The position numbers were made by a program, and so were the translations under genes. This document shows positions 8,358-16,866 of a DNA stretch of 64,000 nt, piece after piece (position 1 is the first letter of the stretch; each line of letters opens with the position of its first letter). Below the pieces are notes generated by a model. It saw only the letters and a program-made list of their open reading frames with translations, was not told the origin of the DNA and ran no database searches. Source of the stretch: an uncultured Burkholderiales bacterium (GTDB lineage Bacteria > Pseudomonadota > Gammaproteobacteria > Burkholderiales > Burkholderiaceae_C); NCBI GenBank assembly GCA_903880855.1, contig CAIRQX010000114.1:1-64000 (forward strand), given 5' to 3'.

Positions 8358-9277
8358 TCCAGTCCCATGTCGTAAATACGATTTGCATTAGATCTAAAAA
8401 GCATGTCTTTTTCTTGTTCAGTAAAGCTAGCCACAATTATTTCAAACCCACCGTAGATTTCATCAAAAGATGCGCATACCTTATCGACAGGAAAATTACT
8501 TGCAAACATGCATCGTGTGATCCCAAATAATTCAATTAATGTTTCAACAATCCACCCATTGGCTGCTATGGTCCAAGGACTTTTAGGTATGCCAATGCCA
8601 GAAATCTTGATGGATACATTCGGACACTCGCTTACTTTTTGCATGGCTTGTTTCCATTGTTGTAATCCAGCGCTGCTTCTATCCGCTGGTAAGCCTGAGT
8701 GGTTAATGATGATTGATGTCTCAGGATAGGCGCTTGCAAGCGCATGTGCTTCATGCATATGCCACCAAGGTGTTTGCAAATCAAACCGCAGGTCCAATCG
8801 ACTGAGGGAATCAAAGCCAATACGCCATTGCGCGTTTTCCATACCGCCTGGTTCGTTACTACCAGGATTTGCGTGGGCTTTGGGTTTGTGACGAATGCTT
8901 CTTACAAAATGAAATTGGCTTTGAAACTCTAATTTTTCTTCTGCGTCCAGGTCGTCTAGTCGCACGTGCATCACTGCGACGGTCGGTAGTCTTTGAACTT
9001 TTCTCATTTCAGCAAAGTAGAGAGCTTCACCCTTGTCATCTAAGGGATCCCATTCGGTTTCAACGTAGACACTACCTTGTATTTGGTAATTCTGAGCATC
9101 ATTTAAATAATCTGCTAACAAGTAATTTTTGCGTATTGCTGTGTAGTCGCCGTATCGAAAGGGGATAGGTGTGGCATCGCATAGCCAGGGGTGGTAGTTT
9201 TTTGACAAATCCCAAAGATGGTGGTGCGCATCAACGATTCTTCTTTGACGCGGTGATTGACCAGCTCCAGAGTTCAT
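8354..9277 (-). CDS. amidohydrolase (COG3618 type)
   Basis: This is a TIM-barrel metal-dependent hydrolase, 307 residues, related to the 740-1668 and 16867-17793 proteins but clearly diverged. N-terminal metal motif VDAHHHLWDLS; later HMHEAHALA, NHSGLPADRS and CMFASNFPVDK. The start at 9277 is preceded by AGGGAAG at good spacing. Upstream ATG choices (9310 and beyond) would collide with the divergent regulator gene. It is the first gene of the nine-gene minus-strand operon and therefore probably carries out a first or central hydrolytic step, for instance lactone opening. Confidence 0.88.
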   Translation of the reverse strand: MNSGAGQSPRQRRIVDAHHHLWDLSKNYHPWLCDATPIPFRYGDYTAIRKNYLLADYLNDAQNYQIQGSVYVETEWDPLDDKGEALYFAEMRKVQRLPTVAVMHVRLDDLDAEEKLEFQSQFHFVRSIRHKPKAHANPGSNEPGGMENAQWRIGFDSLSRLDLRFDLQTPWWHMHEAHALASAYPETSIIINHSGLPADRSSAGLQQWKQAMQKVSECPNVSIKISGIGIPKSPWTIAANGWIVETLIELFGITRCMFASNFPVDKVCASFDEIYGGFEIIVASFTEQEKDMLFRSNANRIYDMGLE

Positions 9278-9298
9278 GCAAAATAACTTCCCTAATCT

Positions 9299-9306
9299 GT
9301 AATTAC
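9299..9306. promoter_or_regulatory. small palindrome in the divergent promoter region
   Basis: GTAATTAC is centred between the amidohydrolase start (9277, minus) and the GntR start (9342, plus). It is the only obvious dyad in this 64-base divergent region, so it is a candidate half of a GntR operator. It does not resemble the CTTGTATGCAAG sites of the second GntR cluster. Confidence 0.25.
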
Positions 9307-9341
9307 GCATTATGCTAAGTACCTTCCAGTCAATATTGCCT

Positions 9342-10034
9342 ATGGTTAACCCTTCCTCTACCAAGAAACTTGCGTTTACTCCCCAACCAGCCATTAGTCG
9401 CTTGGCCTTACATGACGAAGTCACATTGCGCCTGCGAGACATGATCGTAGAGGGCCTACTCGAAGCAGGTGCGCGTATACAAGAAATGGAATTAGCTCAG
9501 GTCCTAGGGGTATCGCGTACCCCAATACGTGAAGCCATCAAAGTTCTGGCATCTGAAGGATTGGTGGATATGCTTCCGCTCAAAGGAGCTGTTGTAAAAC
9601 AATTCTCTGATAAAGATGCGCAAGACATGCTGAAAGTGATCGCGGTATTGGAATCATTTGCAGCCAAGCAGGCTAAGGCAGCCAGTCAAGCTGAGATAGA
9701 TCATATTTTGGCTTTACATCAAAAGATGCAGTCGCATTACAAGCGCAAAAACCGCAGCGAATATTTTGCTTTGAATCAAAAAATTCACGATAGTTTGATT
9801 GCTCTTTCTGGCAATGACACCTTAATAGGCTTGCACGCTACTTTAAGTAAGCGGATGAGGCGTATTCGTTTTACAGGCAACACAATGCAAGTCAATTGGG
9901 ATGAAGCCATGCAAGAACATGAATCAATGATGGATGCATTGAACTCGAAAGACTTCAGCCGCCTAGCTAAAACTATGGAGCAACATATTTTGAATACATG
10001 GCCGCGATTGCAAAGAATTGCTTTAACCAATTAA
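9342..10034 (+). CDS. GntR-family transcriptional regulator with FCD domain
   Basis: This is a DNA-binding regulator, 230 residues. A winged helix-turn-helix (about residues 30-85) shows ELAQVLGVSRTPIREAIKVL. An all-helical FCD ligand domain follows (about 95-220). It is transcribed divergently from the nine-gene TRAP/amidohydrolase operon, so it probably represses that operon until a pathway metabolite binds. An alternative start at 9312 adds ten residues; neither start has a strong ribosome site. Confidence 0.9.
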   Translation: MVNPSSTKKLAFTPQPAISRLALHDEVTLRLRDMIVEGLLEAGARIQEMELAQVLGVSRTPIREAIKVLASEGLVDMLPLKGAVVKQFSDKDAQDMLKVIAVLESFAAKQAKAASQAEIDHILALHQKMQSHYKRKNRSEYFALNQKIHDSLIALSGNDTLIGLHATLSKRMRRIRFTGNTMQVNWDEAMQEHESMMDALNSKDFSRLAKTMEQHILNTWPRLQRIALTN

Positions 10035-10132
10035 TTACAGCAATGTGCAAGACAAACATTTTTTTGGGTTGGCAATCATCATTAGTAGAATAGTTTTATT
10101 CTTTAACGTCTAGATTCTGGACGATCAGGGTA

Positions 10133-10202
10133 CTCTGGACACCCTTAGGGCGTCCAGATTCTTGACGCTTGCATTGCTCTGAACGGGTAGGGGTGTCCAG
10201 AG
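10133..10202. repeat. palindromic dispersed repeat, copy A
   Basis: The perfect 12-bp inverted ends CTCTGGACACCC (10133-10144) and GGGTGTCCAGAG (10191-10202) enclose a second, imperfect inner dyad built on GCGTCCAGA / TTGACGC. A related element with the same end and core words lies at 18072-18159. The two copies bracket the 10.3-17.8 kb gene cluster. No transposase is present. It resembles a REP/MITE-like non-coding repeat. Confidence 0.7.
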
Positions 10203-10230
10203 TGAATGCAAGTTTGAAGTTATAGATTAG

Positions 10231-10253
10231 TTCGAGTCCAGGTGGGCCCACCA
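10231..10253 (+). other. tRNA 3'-end-like fragment ending in CCA
   Basis: TTCGAGTCC reads as a T-loop with 3' stem, followed by seven acceptor bases, a discriminator A and CCA. The T-stem pairs badly with the bases before it, and no D-arm or anticodon arm lies upstream. It is therefore at most a tRNA remnant or attachment-site-like scar. Chance is possible. Confidence 0.3.
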
Positions 10254-10284
10254 TTTAAATAGTCAACCTTGAGTGGCTTTTTTT

Positions 10285-10313
10285 AAAAATAAAAAAGGGC
10301 GAATGTCTCGCCC
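10285..10313 (-). terminator. rho-independent terminator of the second TRAP cluster
   Basis: On the minus strand a GGGCGA/TCGCCC stem with a 5-nt loop is followed by TTTTTT and further T-rich sequence, shortly after the stop of the chimeric gene at 10327. It would end the transcript starting upstream of the DctP pseudogene. Confidence 0.75.
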
Positions 10314-10326
10314 CCTTTGGTATTTT

Positions 10327-10956
10327 TTAAGCCGCTCCGTGGGAGTCCACGTACAAGGCATAAATGGAATGGCAACTTCCCGTGTAGAGCCTGTTTTTCT
10401 TTGGTCCGCCAAAAACCAAATTAGCACAACGTTCTGGCAACTTAATGAAGCCGATGGCCTTTCCTTCAAGGTTAAAGATCTTCACACCATCGAGGTCTTC
10501 AGACTTGCCTTTTAAGTTGTAAACCTTGCGTGTTGCATTGTCTTTGGGCTCTGAGGCAAGCGCTCCGTTGCTACCCCATCCGCACCACAAGTTACCAGCT
10601 ATATCGACTTTGAAACCATCCAACGCGCCTTGGTCGTCAGCATCAATCAACATGGTCTTGTTAGAAACTGAACCATCTGCATTGACGTCATAGCTCCAAA
10701 TGTTGCGGTTGGGCGTACCTTTCCACTCAACGACATAGAGCTTCTTTTCATCTGGAGAGAAGGCGATACCATTGGGGTTAACCAAATCAGAAATCACTGC
10801 TGTGAGCTTGCCGTCCGTACCGATGCGGAAAACGTTCGTATTGGTTTGCTCGCGCTTACCCTTAAAGCCTTCCCACATCTCAAGCGACACCGCGTTGTGA
10901 CGAGCATGGTTGTGAAACGTGAGCCACCCGATGTGCTTGTCTTTATGGGCAAGCAT
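10327..10956 (-). pseudogene. in-frame fusion of enoyl-CoA hydratase N-terminus to SMP-30 lactonase C-terminus
   Basis: The first 30 or so residues (with IGWLTF and ARHNAVSLEMWEG) are the start of an enoyl-CoA hydratase/isomerase. From about residue 33 on, the protein is the C-terminal half of an SMP-30/gluconolactonase, matching 22972-24072 almost word for word (LVNPNG, SPDEKKLYVVEWKGTPNR, GWGSNGAL, KLPERCANL, HSIYALYV). The joint falls at TGGGAAGGC (10867-10875 complement), which encodes part of WEG and occurs in both families. Neither parent keeps its active site: the hydratase lacks its core, and the propeller lacks its first half. It starts 29 nt after the dehydrogenase stop with a poor ribosome site. 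Most likely a deletion scar, though it remains an open frame of 209 codons. Confidence 0.8.
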
Positions 10957-10985
10957 CTTGTCTGATTTAATACGACGCTTACCTT

Positions 10986-11756
10986 CTAACCTAAAGTGCC
11001 CGCATCCACCGTGAGGCAACTTCCCGTCATAAAAGAGGCCTCCGAAGAAGCCAGCCAAAGGATGGGATATGCAATCTCCACGGGATCTGCCCAGCGCTTC
11101 AGCAGATTTTGTTCATATCGTTGGTGGTCAATTTCAATGCCAGACTTTCGAGCTTCTACCGCGCGCTTGATGTGAAAGGGCGTAAGTGTTGCACCCGGAC
11201 AAATTGCGTTCACACGAACTTGGTGCTGCGCTTCTTCATAGGCCAAAGTTTTGGTCAATGAAACAATGCCAGCCTTGGTCACATCGTATTGCCCCATCCC
11301 TACCCTAGGATGGAACGCGTGTGTTGAAGACACGTTCACAATACTGCCAGCTTTACTTTGTCGCAAGCTGGGCAATGCCTCTCTGGCCATGTACACATAA
11401 CTGAGCAAATTCACAGCAATGATTTGATTCCAAACTTCAGCCGTTGAGTCTGCCAGTGGCTCATAAGAGCGCATGCCCGCGTTGTTCACCAAGATGTCCA
11501 GTTGCCCCCAATGTGACACAACGCGCGAGATCACTTCTGCTGCTGAAGCTTCAATGGCAAGATCGACAGGGATGCAAATAACTTCAGCACCCGGGATGGC
11601 GTCTTGAACAGATTTGGAAACTGCCTCTAAGGGTGAATCTGGCAAGTCGACCAACGCCACCTTGGCACCATGTTCACAAAAAAGTTTGGCAGTGGCCGCG
11701 CCAATACCGCCAGCGCCCCCCGTCACAATGGCTACTTTGCTGGCAAGTCTTTTCAT
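10986..11756 (-). CDS. short-chain dehydrogenase/reductase (SDR)
   Basis: This is a classical SDR, 256 residues, acting in the cytoplasm on an alcohol or keto group with NAD(P). The cofactor motif TGGAGGIG is at residues 12-19, LVNNAG near 89-94, the catalytic Ser at 143/144, Tyr157 and Lys161 (YDVTK). The end TGSCLTVDAGTLG is the usual SDR tail. It lies 10 nt downstream of the DctQ gene in the same operon, so it probably processes the imported substrate. The specific substrate is unknown. Confidence 0.92.
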   Translation of the reverse strand: MKRLASKVAIVTGGAGGIGAATAKLFCEHGAKVALVDLPDSPLEAVSKSVQDAIPGAEVICIPVDLAIEASAAEVISRVVSHWGQLDILVNNAGMRSYEPLADSTAEVWNQIIAVNLLSYVYMAREALPSLRQSKAGSIVNVSSTHAFHPRVGMGQYDVTKAGIVSLTKTLAYEEAQHQVRVNAICPGATLTPFHIKRAVEARKSGIEIDHQRYEQNLLKRWADPVEIAYPILWLASSEASFMTGSCLTVDAGTLG

Positions 11757-11766
11757 ATGGAGGGGC

Positions 11767-12273
11767 CTATCCTAGGGTACTGATTTCTTGATGTTCGACG
11801 AAATCTGGATGTCGATAAATTCGCAAAATTGCGACGATGCTGTAGACGCTCATCAACAATGCAGTCAAGGGTATCGCGACGTACCAGTAAATTTTGTTAA
11901 CCTGAAGATAGGGTGTGGTTTCGCCTGAATTAAAGCCAAATTCTGCGCCGTAATACACCAAGATCCAAAGCAAAAATAGCATCGATAAATGAATGGCGAC
12001 TGAAATCAATCGCTTCAGATCAGGGCGCCAGATTTTGTCGAATGCGCCCACTCTGTAAAGTGATCCTTCGCGCCAAAGCGCAGCCGTTCCAGCAAATGTC
12101 AGCCATACAAACAGAAGGTCAATGAGCTCGTCGTAACCCGAGACGCTGATACTGGGAAAACTTCTTTGTACGATTCCAAAACCCAATAGCAAAAAGAGTC
12201 CAAAGAAGCATGCAATGACAGTCCATTTCAACACATGGGCGATTGTTTTATCGAGCTGAATGAGGAATGTCAT
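11767..12273 (-). CDS. TRAP transporter small permease, DctQ family
   Basis: This four-helix subunit of a TRAP carrier has 168 residues from ATG 12273 (MTFLIQLDK). That ATG overlaps the stop of the DctM gene as ATGA, which supports this start over the longer frame to 12309. Conserved GYDELIDLLFVWLTFAGTAA is in helix two. Here DctM precedes DctQ, opposite to the first cluster. Confidence 0.9.
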   Translation of the reverse strand: MTFLIQLDKTIAHVLKWTVIACFFGLFLLLGFGIVQRSFPSISVSGYDELIDLLFVWLTFAGTAALWREGSLYRVGAFDKIWRPDLKRLISVAIHLSMLFLLWILVYYGAEFGFNSGETTPYLQVNKIYWYVAIPLTALLMSVYSIVAILRIYRHPDFVEHQEISTLG

Positions 12274-13568
12274 TTGATGAGACCAAAACCGAATAATTGC
12301 GGCAACCACATTGAGAAGCTAGGCACATACGTGACAAGACCCAATACCACCACCATGGCCAGTAAATAGGGCGCCAGTTCACTCACAATGTCAGCAATGG
12401 GAACCTTCGCAATGCCCGACACCACAAACAAACAAAGTCCTACTGGCGGCGTGACCAATCCAATCATCATGTTGACGACCATGATCACACCAAAATGGAT
12501 GGGGTCAATTCCGATAGCGGCAATCACAGGTGCAAGGATGGGGTACGTGATGATCATGATGGCAATTGTTTCTAGGAACATGCCTAAAAACAGTAGGACC
12601 AAATTGATGATGAGCAAAATCATGATGGGATCGGCCGACAACTTCATGAGTGCCTGCAGAATTTGATTGGGCACTTGTTGCTGAATCAGTACCCATCCAA
12701 ATGGGGCAGACATTGCAATGATGAACAGCACTTGAGCTGTTTGTGTTCCCGACTCCCACACCGTGTCAACCAAAGCTTGCCAGGTCAGTTCGCGATAGAT
12801 GAACTGACCCAACACAAAGGCATACGCAGTCGCCAAAACAGCCGCTTCAGTGGGGGTGACAACACCAGAAAAGATGGCAACCAGAATGGCTGGCGGCATC
12901 GCGAGAGCCGGAATGGCTTTAATGAACGTGTTCAATGCTTCACTGTCAAATCGCACGCCCTCAGAGACTGGCAAATTCAATTTCTTGGCTTGCAGGCCAA
13001 TGGCCACCATCAAGCCAATGCCCATCAAAAGACCAGGAATAATGCCAGCCAAAAACAAAGCGCCCACCGAAACATTGGCCAAGCTGCCATAAATCACAAA
13101 CGGAATGCTAGGGGGAATGATGGGACCAATGGTGGCCGATACAGCAGAGATGGTGGCCGAAAATTTGGCCGTGTACCCCTCTTTGATCATTGCCCGAATT
13201 TCAATGACGCCCAAGCCTGCAGCGTCCGCAACGGCCGAGCCCGACATGCCTGCAAAAATCATGCTGCCAATGACATTGACGTGGGCTAAGCCGCCTCTGA
13301 CTCGGCCCACCAGCAGTTTTGCAACTTCAAAAATGCGTTCGGTGGTGCCGCCCACATTCATCAAGTTGCCGGCCAATATGAAAAACGGAATGGCCAGCAG
13401 CGGAAATGATGTGGTGGCGACGTAGGTTCTTTGAATAAAAATTAACAGCAGGTCCGTGCCGCTTGTTGCGATCATGATGACCGCAGCGATCAGACCCAAT
13501 GCGCCTGCAATTGGAAATCCTAAAAGAATTGTGATGCAGGTGGCAATGAGGATGAACGCAACAAGCAT
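12270..13568 (-). CDS. TRAP transporter large permease, DctM family
   Basis: This is the main membrane subunit, 432 residues and about twelve helices. Family signatures are GMSGSAVADAAGLG and GPIIPPSIPFVIYG. It is placed 16 nt after the frameshifted DctP gene. If that receptor is truly dead, this carrier has lost its partner unless another DctP in the cell substitutes. Confidence 0.95.
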   Translation of the reverse strand: MLVAFILIATCITILLGFPIAGALGLIAAVIMIATSGTDLLLIFIQRTYVATTSFPLLAIPFFILAGNLMNVGGTTERIFEVAKLLVGRVRGGLAHVNVIGSMIFAGMSGSAVADAAGLGVIEIRAMIKEGYTAKFSATISAVSATIGPIIPPSIPFVIYGSLANVSVGALFLAGIIPGLLMGIGLMVAIGLQAKKLNLPVSEGVRFDSEALNTFIKAIPALAMPPAILVAIFSGVVTPTEAAVLATAYAFVLGQFIYRELTWQALVDTVWESGTQTAQVLFIIAMSAPFGWVLIQQQVPNQILQALMKLSADPIMILLIINLVLLFLGMFLETIAIMIITYPILAPVIAAIGIDPIHFGVIMVVNMMIGLVTPPVGLCLFVVSGIAKVPIADIVSELAPYLLAMVVVLGLVTYVPSFSMWLPQLFGFGLIK

Positions 13569-13584
13569 TGCAGAACAGACTGAA

Positions 13585-14606
13585 TTAAGTTTTAGCGGCT
13601 GATACTGCGCGTGACCAATTGGTCCAGTTTTCGTCGCCTATGCTCTTGCGCAACACATCGTATGCAGGGGCCATTTTGTCTCGGAAGGGCGCAACATCGG
13701 GTCGGGTAATGGCCAAGCCAGCCTTCTGCATGATCGCAATTTGCTCTTCCTCTTTTTCGCGAACTGCTTTTCTGGCTGCTTGCCCAGCAACCGTTGCTTC
13801 TTCTGAAATAATTTTGCGCTGCGCTTCATTCAGCTTGCTTTGCCAAGCACGCTGATTGGCGACCAACATGATGGACGTGTAGATGTGTTTGGTCAGCGCA
13901 ATATGGCTCTGCACTTCAAAAAACTTAGCTGCAAAAGTGGTGCCAATGGGATTGTCTTGGCCATCAACCGTTTTGTTGGCCAGCGCCAGGTAAACCTCTT
14001 GGAAGGCAATCGTTTGTGTATTGGCACCCAAGGCTTCAAAGGCAGACTTGATGGCCAATTCTGGCGGTACACGCAGCTTCAGACCTTTGATGTCGTCTGG
14101 GGTGCGAATGGCTTTGCGGCTGTTGGACAGTGCACGGAAGCCCCACTCAAAGTTGGCAATCCAGCTGAAACCTACCGCTGTTAATTGTTGAGCCAACCAA
14201 TCACGTCCAGTGACATCGAGGGCTTTGTGGGCGTGCTCGTAACTGTCGAAATGATAAGGGATATTGATAACGCCAAGAGGCTTGGAAATTGACTCGATGT
14301 TGGATGGGTTCATCAAAATCATGTCGATGGCGCCAAGCCTTGTTTGCTGGGCTGTCTCGACGGGTGAGCCAAGTGTGTTGTTGGGATAAATGGTGATTTT
14401 GATTTCGCCATTGGTGCGGTCGCTGATGCGCTTCACCATTTTTCGGCTTCGGTGTGGACGGGGTGAGAGAGGTCGGCAGGGTGCGTGAGTTTCAGTTCTA
14501 CGGCTGCTTTTGCCGGTATCCATAAAGAGCCGATGGATGCTGCAGCCCCTGCTTGCAAAACACTGCGTCTGTTGAGGGAAGAAGTTTTTGGGGTTGAGTT
14601 TGTCAT
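13585..14606 (-). pseudogene. TRAP substrate-binding protein DctP with Tat signal, frameshifted
   Basis: This periplasmic receptor is split into two frames. The start MTNSTPK at 14606 has a strong ribosome site (AAGGAGA) and a Tat-type signal (NRRSVLQAG, cleavage near PAKAA), followed by VELKLTHPADLSHPVHTEAEK. The frame then stops at TGG-TGA near 14433, where a run of five A needs a sixth to continue as KMVKRISDRTNGEI. The remaining frame is a normal DctP body with KLRVPPELA and VDGQDNPIG. One missing base in a homopolymer is the whole defect, the same kind as in 740-1668. It may be a sequencing error. Confidence 0.85.
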
Positions 14607-14629
14607 GTCTGTCTCCTTTTTAAATAATT

Positions 14630-14641
14630 CTTGCATACAAG
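14630..14641. promoter_or_regulatory. GntR operator, site 1 (upstream of the DctP operon)
   Basis: CTTGCATACAAG lies 24 bases upstream of the DctP start at 14606. It is the exact reverse complement of the operator core at 15442-15453. It sits where a repressor would block transcription of the DctP-DctM-DctQ-SDR operon. The regulator is presumably the GntR protein encoded at 14652-15413. Confidence 0.7.
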
Positions 14642-14651
14642 ATTTTGGTCG

Positions 14652-15413
14652 TCAAGTATTCTTTGCGCGGGTCTTGAGTTTCTCTTTGATGGGTTTGGAT
14701 TGGTCCCGAATTGACTTCACAACAATAGAGAGTCCATTCTGAACATGCGACTTCATGGCCTTTGCTGTCCCTGCGCTGTCGTGCTGTTTGATGCGTTCAA
14801 GAATGGCGCCGTGTTCAACCATGGCTTTGTCCCAGCGTTCAGGCCATAAGTTGGATGCGTATCGGGCGCGATCGATCCGCAGTGCCAATAAGTTCCAGAC
14901 CCACAGCAGGACGGGGTTGCCAGAGTATTTCAATATCAAACGGTGAAATGCTTTGTTGGCTTTGAAGTAATCTGGCAGCTGATCTTGGGCACGGTGCTTC
15001 AGCATCGTGTAGTGAAGGATGCCCAATTCTGCTGTTTCTTCCTCTGTAATTCGCACAGCAGCCAATTCGCCTGCAAGGGCCTCAATGGCGGCGACCACAT
15101 CGATCAATGCGGCAGTTTCTTCTGCATCCAGTCGGGTGACTGTGGGTGAGCGATTGGGGTTTATATCTAGCAAGCCTTCTTGCGCCAAAGTTTTGATGGC
15201 TTCGCGTACGGGTGTTCTGGATACATTCAGGCGCTCGCACAATTCGCGTTCATTTAATTTTTCACCTGGGCCAATGGCACCGGCAACGATCAGGTTGCGC
15301 AATGTTTGTACGGTGCTGGCATGCATGTCCCCTTTACGCAAAGTGGCGCTCTTTTTTGTTTCAGCCGACAGGCTGTCTAGCGGGGTAGGGGTGTTGGTTT
15401 TATGTTTCGTCAT
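14652..15413 (-). CDS. GntR-family transcriptional regulator with FCD domain
   Basis: This is a DNA-binding regulator, 253 residues from ATG 15413 (MTKHKTN). The frame is open further upstream but has no similarity there. The winged helix-turn-helix is at about residues 32-95, with ELCERLNVSRTPVREAIKTL, then an FCD domain (about 100-220) and a basic C-terminal tail. It is divergent from the 15462 oxidoreductase gene and just upstream of the TRAP operon. Matching palindromes in both gaps suggest that it controls both sides and itself. Confidence 0.9.
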   Translation of the reverse strand: MTKHKTNTPTPLDSLSAETKKSATLRKGDMHASTVQTLRNLIVAGAIGPGEKLNERELCERLNVSRTPVREAIKTLAQEGLLDINPNRSPTVTRLDAEETAALIDVVAAIEALAGELAAVRITEEETAELGILHYTMLKHRAQDQLPDYFKANKAFHRLILKYSGNPVLLWVWNLLALRIDRARYASNLWPERWDKAMVEHGAILERIKQHDSAGTAKAMKSHVQNGLSIVVKSIRDQSKPIKEKLKTRAKNT

Positions 15414-15436
15414 GACTGGGCTCAGTTTGACAGACT

Positions 15437-15458
15437 TTATTCTTGTATGCAAGAATAA
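15437..15458. promoter_or_regulatory. GntR operator, site 2 (divergent promoter)
   Basis: A perfect dyad with 9-bp arms (TTATTCTTG / CAAGAATAA) around a 4-base centre has the core CTTGTATGCAAG at 15442-15453. It lies between the GntR start (15413) and the oxidoreductase start (15462). Together with the identical core at 14630-14641 it defines the likely binding site of this regulator. Confidence 0.75.
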
Positions 15459-15461
15459 AGC

Positions 15462-16856
15462 ATGAACATTGAGTCTATTTTCCATCAATTTTCTACGATC
15501 GACTCCACTGAGTCTGGCGTGGGGCTCGTCGGTGCTGGTGAATTTGGGGCTACTTTTGTCTCTCAGATTCATCGAATGAAGGGCGTCAAGGTGGTTGCCA
15601 TCTGCGACCAACAACCTGAAAAAGCCTTCCAAGTGGCAGTTCAGTCTGGCATCGACAAGGCAAGAATTTTTGTGGCACAAGATCTTGAATCTGCAAAAAA
15701 CGCCATCTCTCAAAACCAGTGTGTTGTTCTTAGCCGTGCAGACTGGCTTGCTCAACTGCCATTGCAGGCAGTACTCGAGGCCACGGGCGACCCTGAAAGT
15801 GCTGCGGCCACTGCATTGGCGTGCATCAAGTCGGGTAAGCATGTGGTCATGGCCACCAAGGAGGCTGAAATTGTGGTGGGTGCTGAGTTGGCCAGACTGG
15901 CCAAGCAACACAAGGTGGTCGTCTCCCCAGTAGATGGTGACCAGCCTAGTTTGTTGATCGGCCTCATTGAGTGGGCCCGGCTCTTGGGCTTGCCGGTCAT
16001 TGCTGCAGGTAAATCTAGCGAGTCAGATTTTGTATGGACGCCTGCTACAAACGAGGTGAAGGCTTGGGGCCAAACTGTGGTTTCAAAAGAAGTAGGGCAA
16101 AACTTTATTCCCAACGACCCTCATTCATGGGGTGACGTTTTAGCAAATCGAGCAAGTGTTCCTTTTGACCTGACCACAGTGCCAGACCTTTGCGAAATGG
16201 GCATCGTTGCCAACCACACCGGGTTGTTGCCCGATTGCGCAAGCCTGCACGCGCCAATGGCCAGAACCGTTGAGTTGCCCAGTATTTTTAGGCCCAAGGA
16301 AGAGGGCGGCATTCTCAGTGGCAAAGGCCGTGTAGACATGTTCAACTGTTTGCGCAGGCCCGATGAGCTTAGTTTTGCAGGCGGTGTTTTTGTGGTGATA
16401 GAGGCGCCCGATTTAGAAACAGGAAAGCTTTTTGCAGCCAAGGGCATACCAACTTGCCCCAACGGCAAATATGTCTTGATTCACAACCCAGTGCATTTGC
16501 TAGGTGCTGAGGCTGCCATGTCAATTCTCTCGGCGGTCAAAATGGGCACAAGCTGCGGCGGCCGAGACGTACGCCCCGTTGTCGATTTAATTGCAGTTGC
16601 GCAGCGTCAAATTCAAGTGGGTGAATTGTTTGAGATTGGTACAAGGCATGTCATTTCAGGCTTGGGTCACCAACTCATTGGCGCCAAGCCAATGTCGCAC
16701 GACAATCCGTTGCCCTATTATTTGTGCGCTGGTGCAAAAGTAATTCGTCCTATTCCAAAAGGAAAAATTGTCAGATGTGGAGATGTTGAAATAGATTCCA
16801 GCAGCGTCTTGTACCAACTTAGACAATCACAAGATCAACACTTCTTTCCTCACTGA
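15462..16856 (+). CDS. NAD-dependent homoserine-dehydrogenase-like oxidoreductase with SAF domain (COG4091)
   Basis: This 464-residue protein has an N-terminal Rossmann domain (GLVGAGEFGATFV, about residues 20-32) and a C-terminal SAF domain (about 395-455, with AGAKVIRPIPKGKIV). This two-part architecture is that of COG4091, whose members oxidise or isomerise polyol- or sugar-acid-like compounds; the exact reaction differs between members. The central part contains HVVMATKEAE and VVSPVDGDQPS. The start is only 4 nt after the operator dyad, with a weak ribosome site, so repression could also act on translation. It is followed after 10 nt by the amidohydrolase gene. Confidence 0.85.
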   Translation: MNIESIFHQFSTIDSTESGVGLVGAGEFGATFVSQIHRMKGVKVVAICDQQPEKAFQVAVQSGIDKARIFVAQDLESAKNAISQNQCVVLSRADWLAQLPLQAVLEATGDPESAAATALACIKSGKHVVMATKEAEIVVGAELARLAKQHKVVVSPVDGDQPSLLIGLIEWARLLGLPVIAAGKSSESDFVWTPATNEVKAWGQTVVSKEVGQNFIPNDPHSWGDVLANRASVPFDLTTVPDLCEMGIVANHTGLLPDCASLHAPMARTVELPSIFRPKEEGGILSGKGRVDMFNCLRRPDELSFAGGVFVVIEAPDLETGKLFAAKGIPTCPNGKYVLIHNPVHLLGAEAAMSILSAVKMGTSCGGRDVRPVVDLIAVAQRQIQVGELFEIGTRHVISGLGHQLIGAKPMSHDNPLPYYLCAGAKVIRPIPKGKIVRCGDVEIDSSSVLYQLRQSQDQHFFPH

Positions 16857-16866
16857 TCTCACAGAT

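Noticed and set aside
12663-13289. 208-codon frame on plus opposite the DctM gene
   Set aside because: Antisense shadow of a strongly conserved membrane protein gene; its translation is rich in His/Asn/Arg with no family pattern.
15414-15911. N-terminal extension of the GntR frame on minus
   Set aside because: The extension lies antisense to the oxidoreductase gene and across the operator; the regulator homology starts after ATG 15413.
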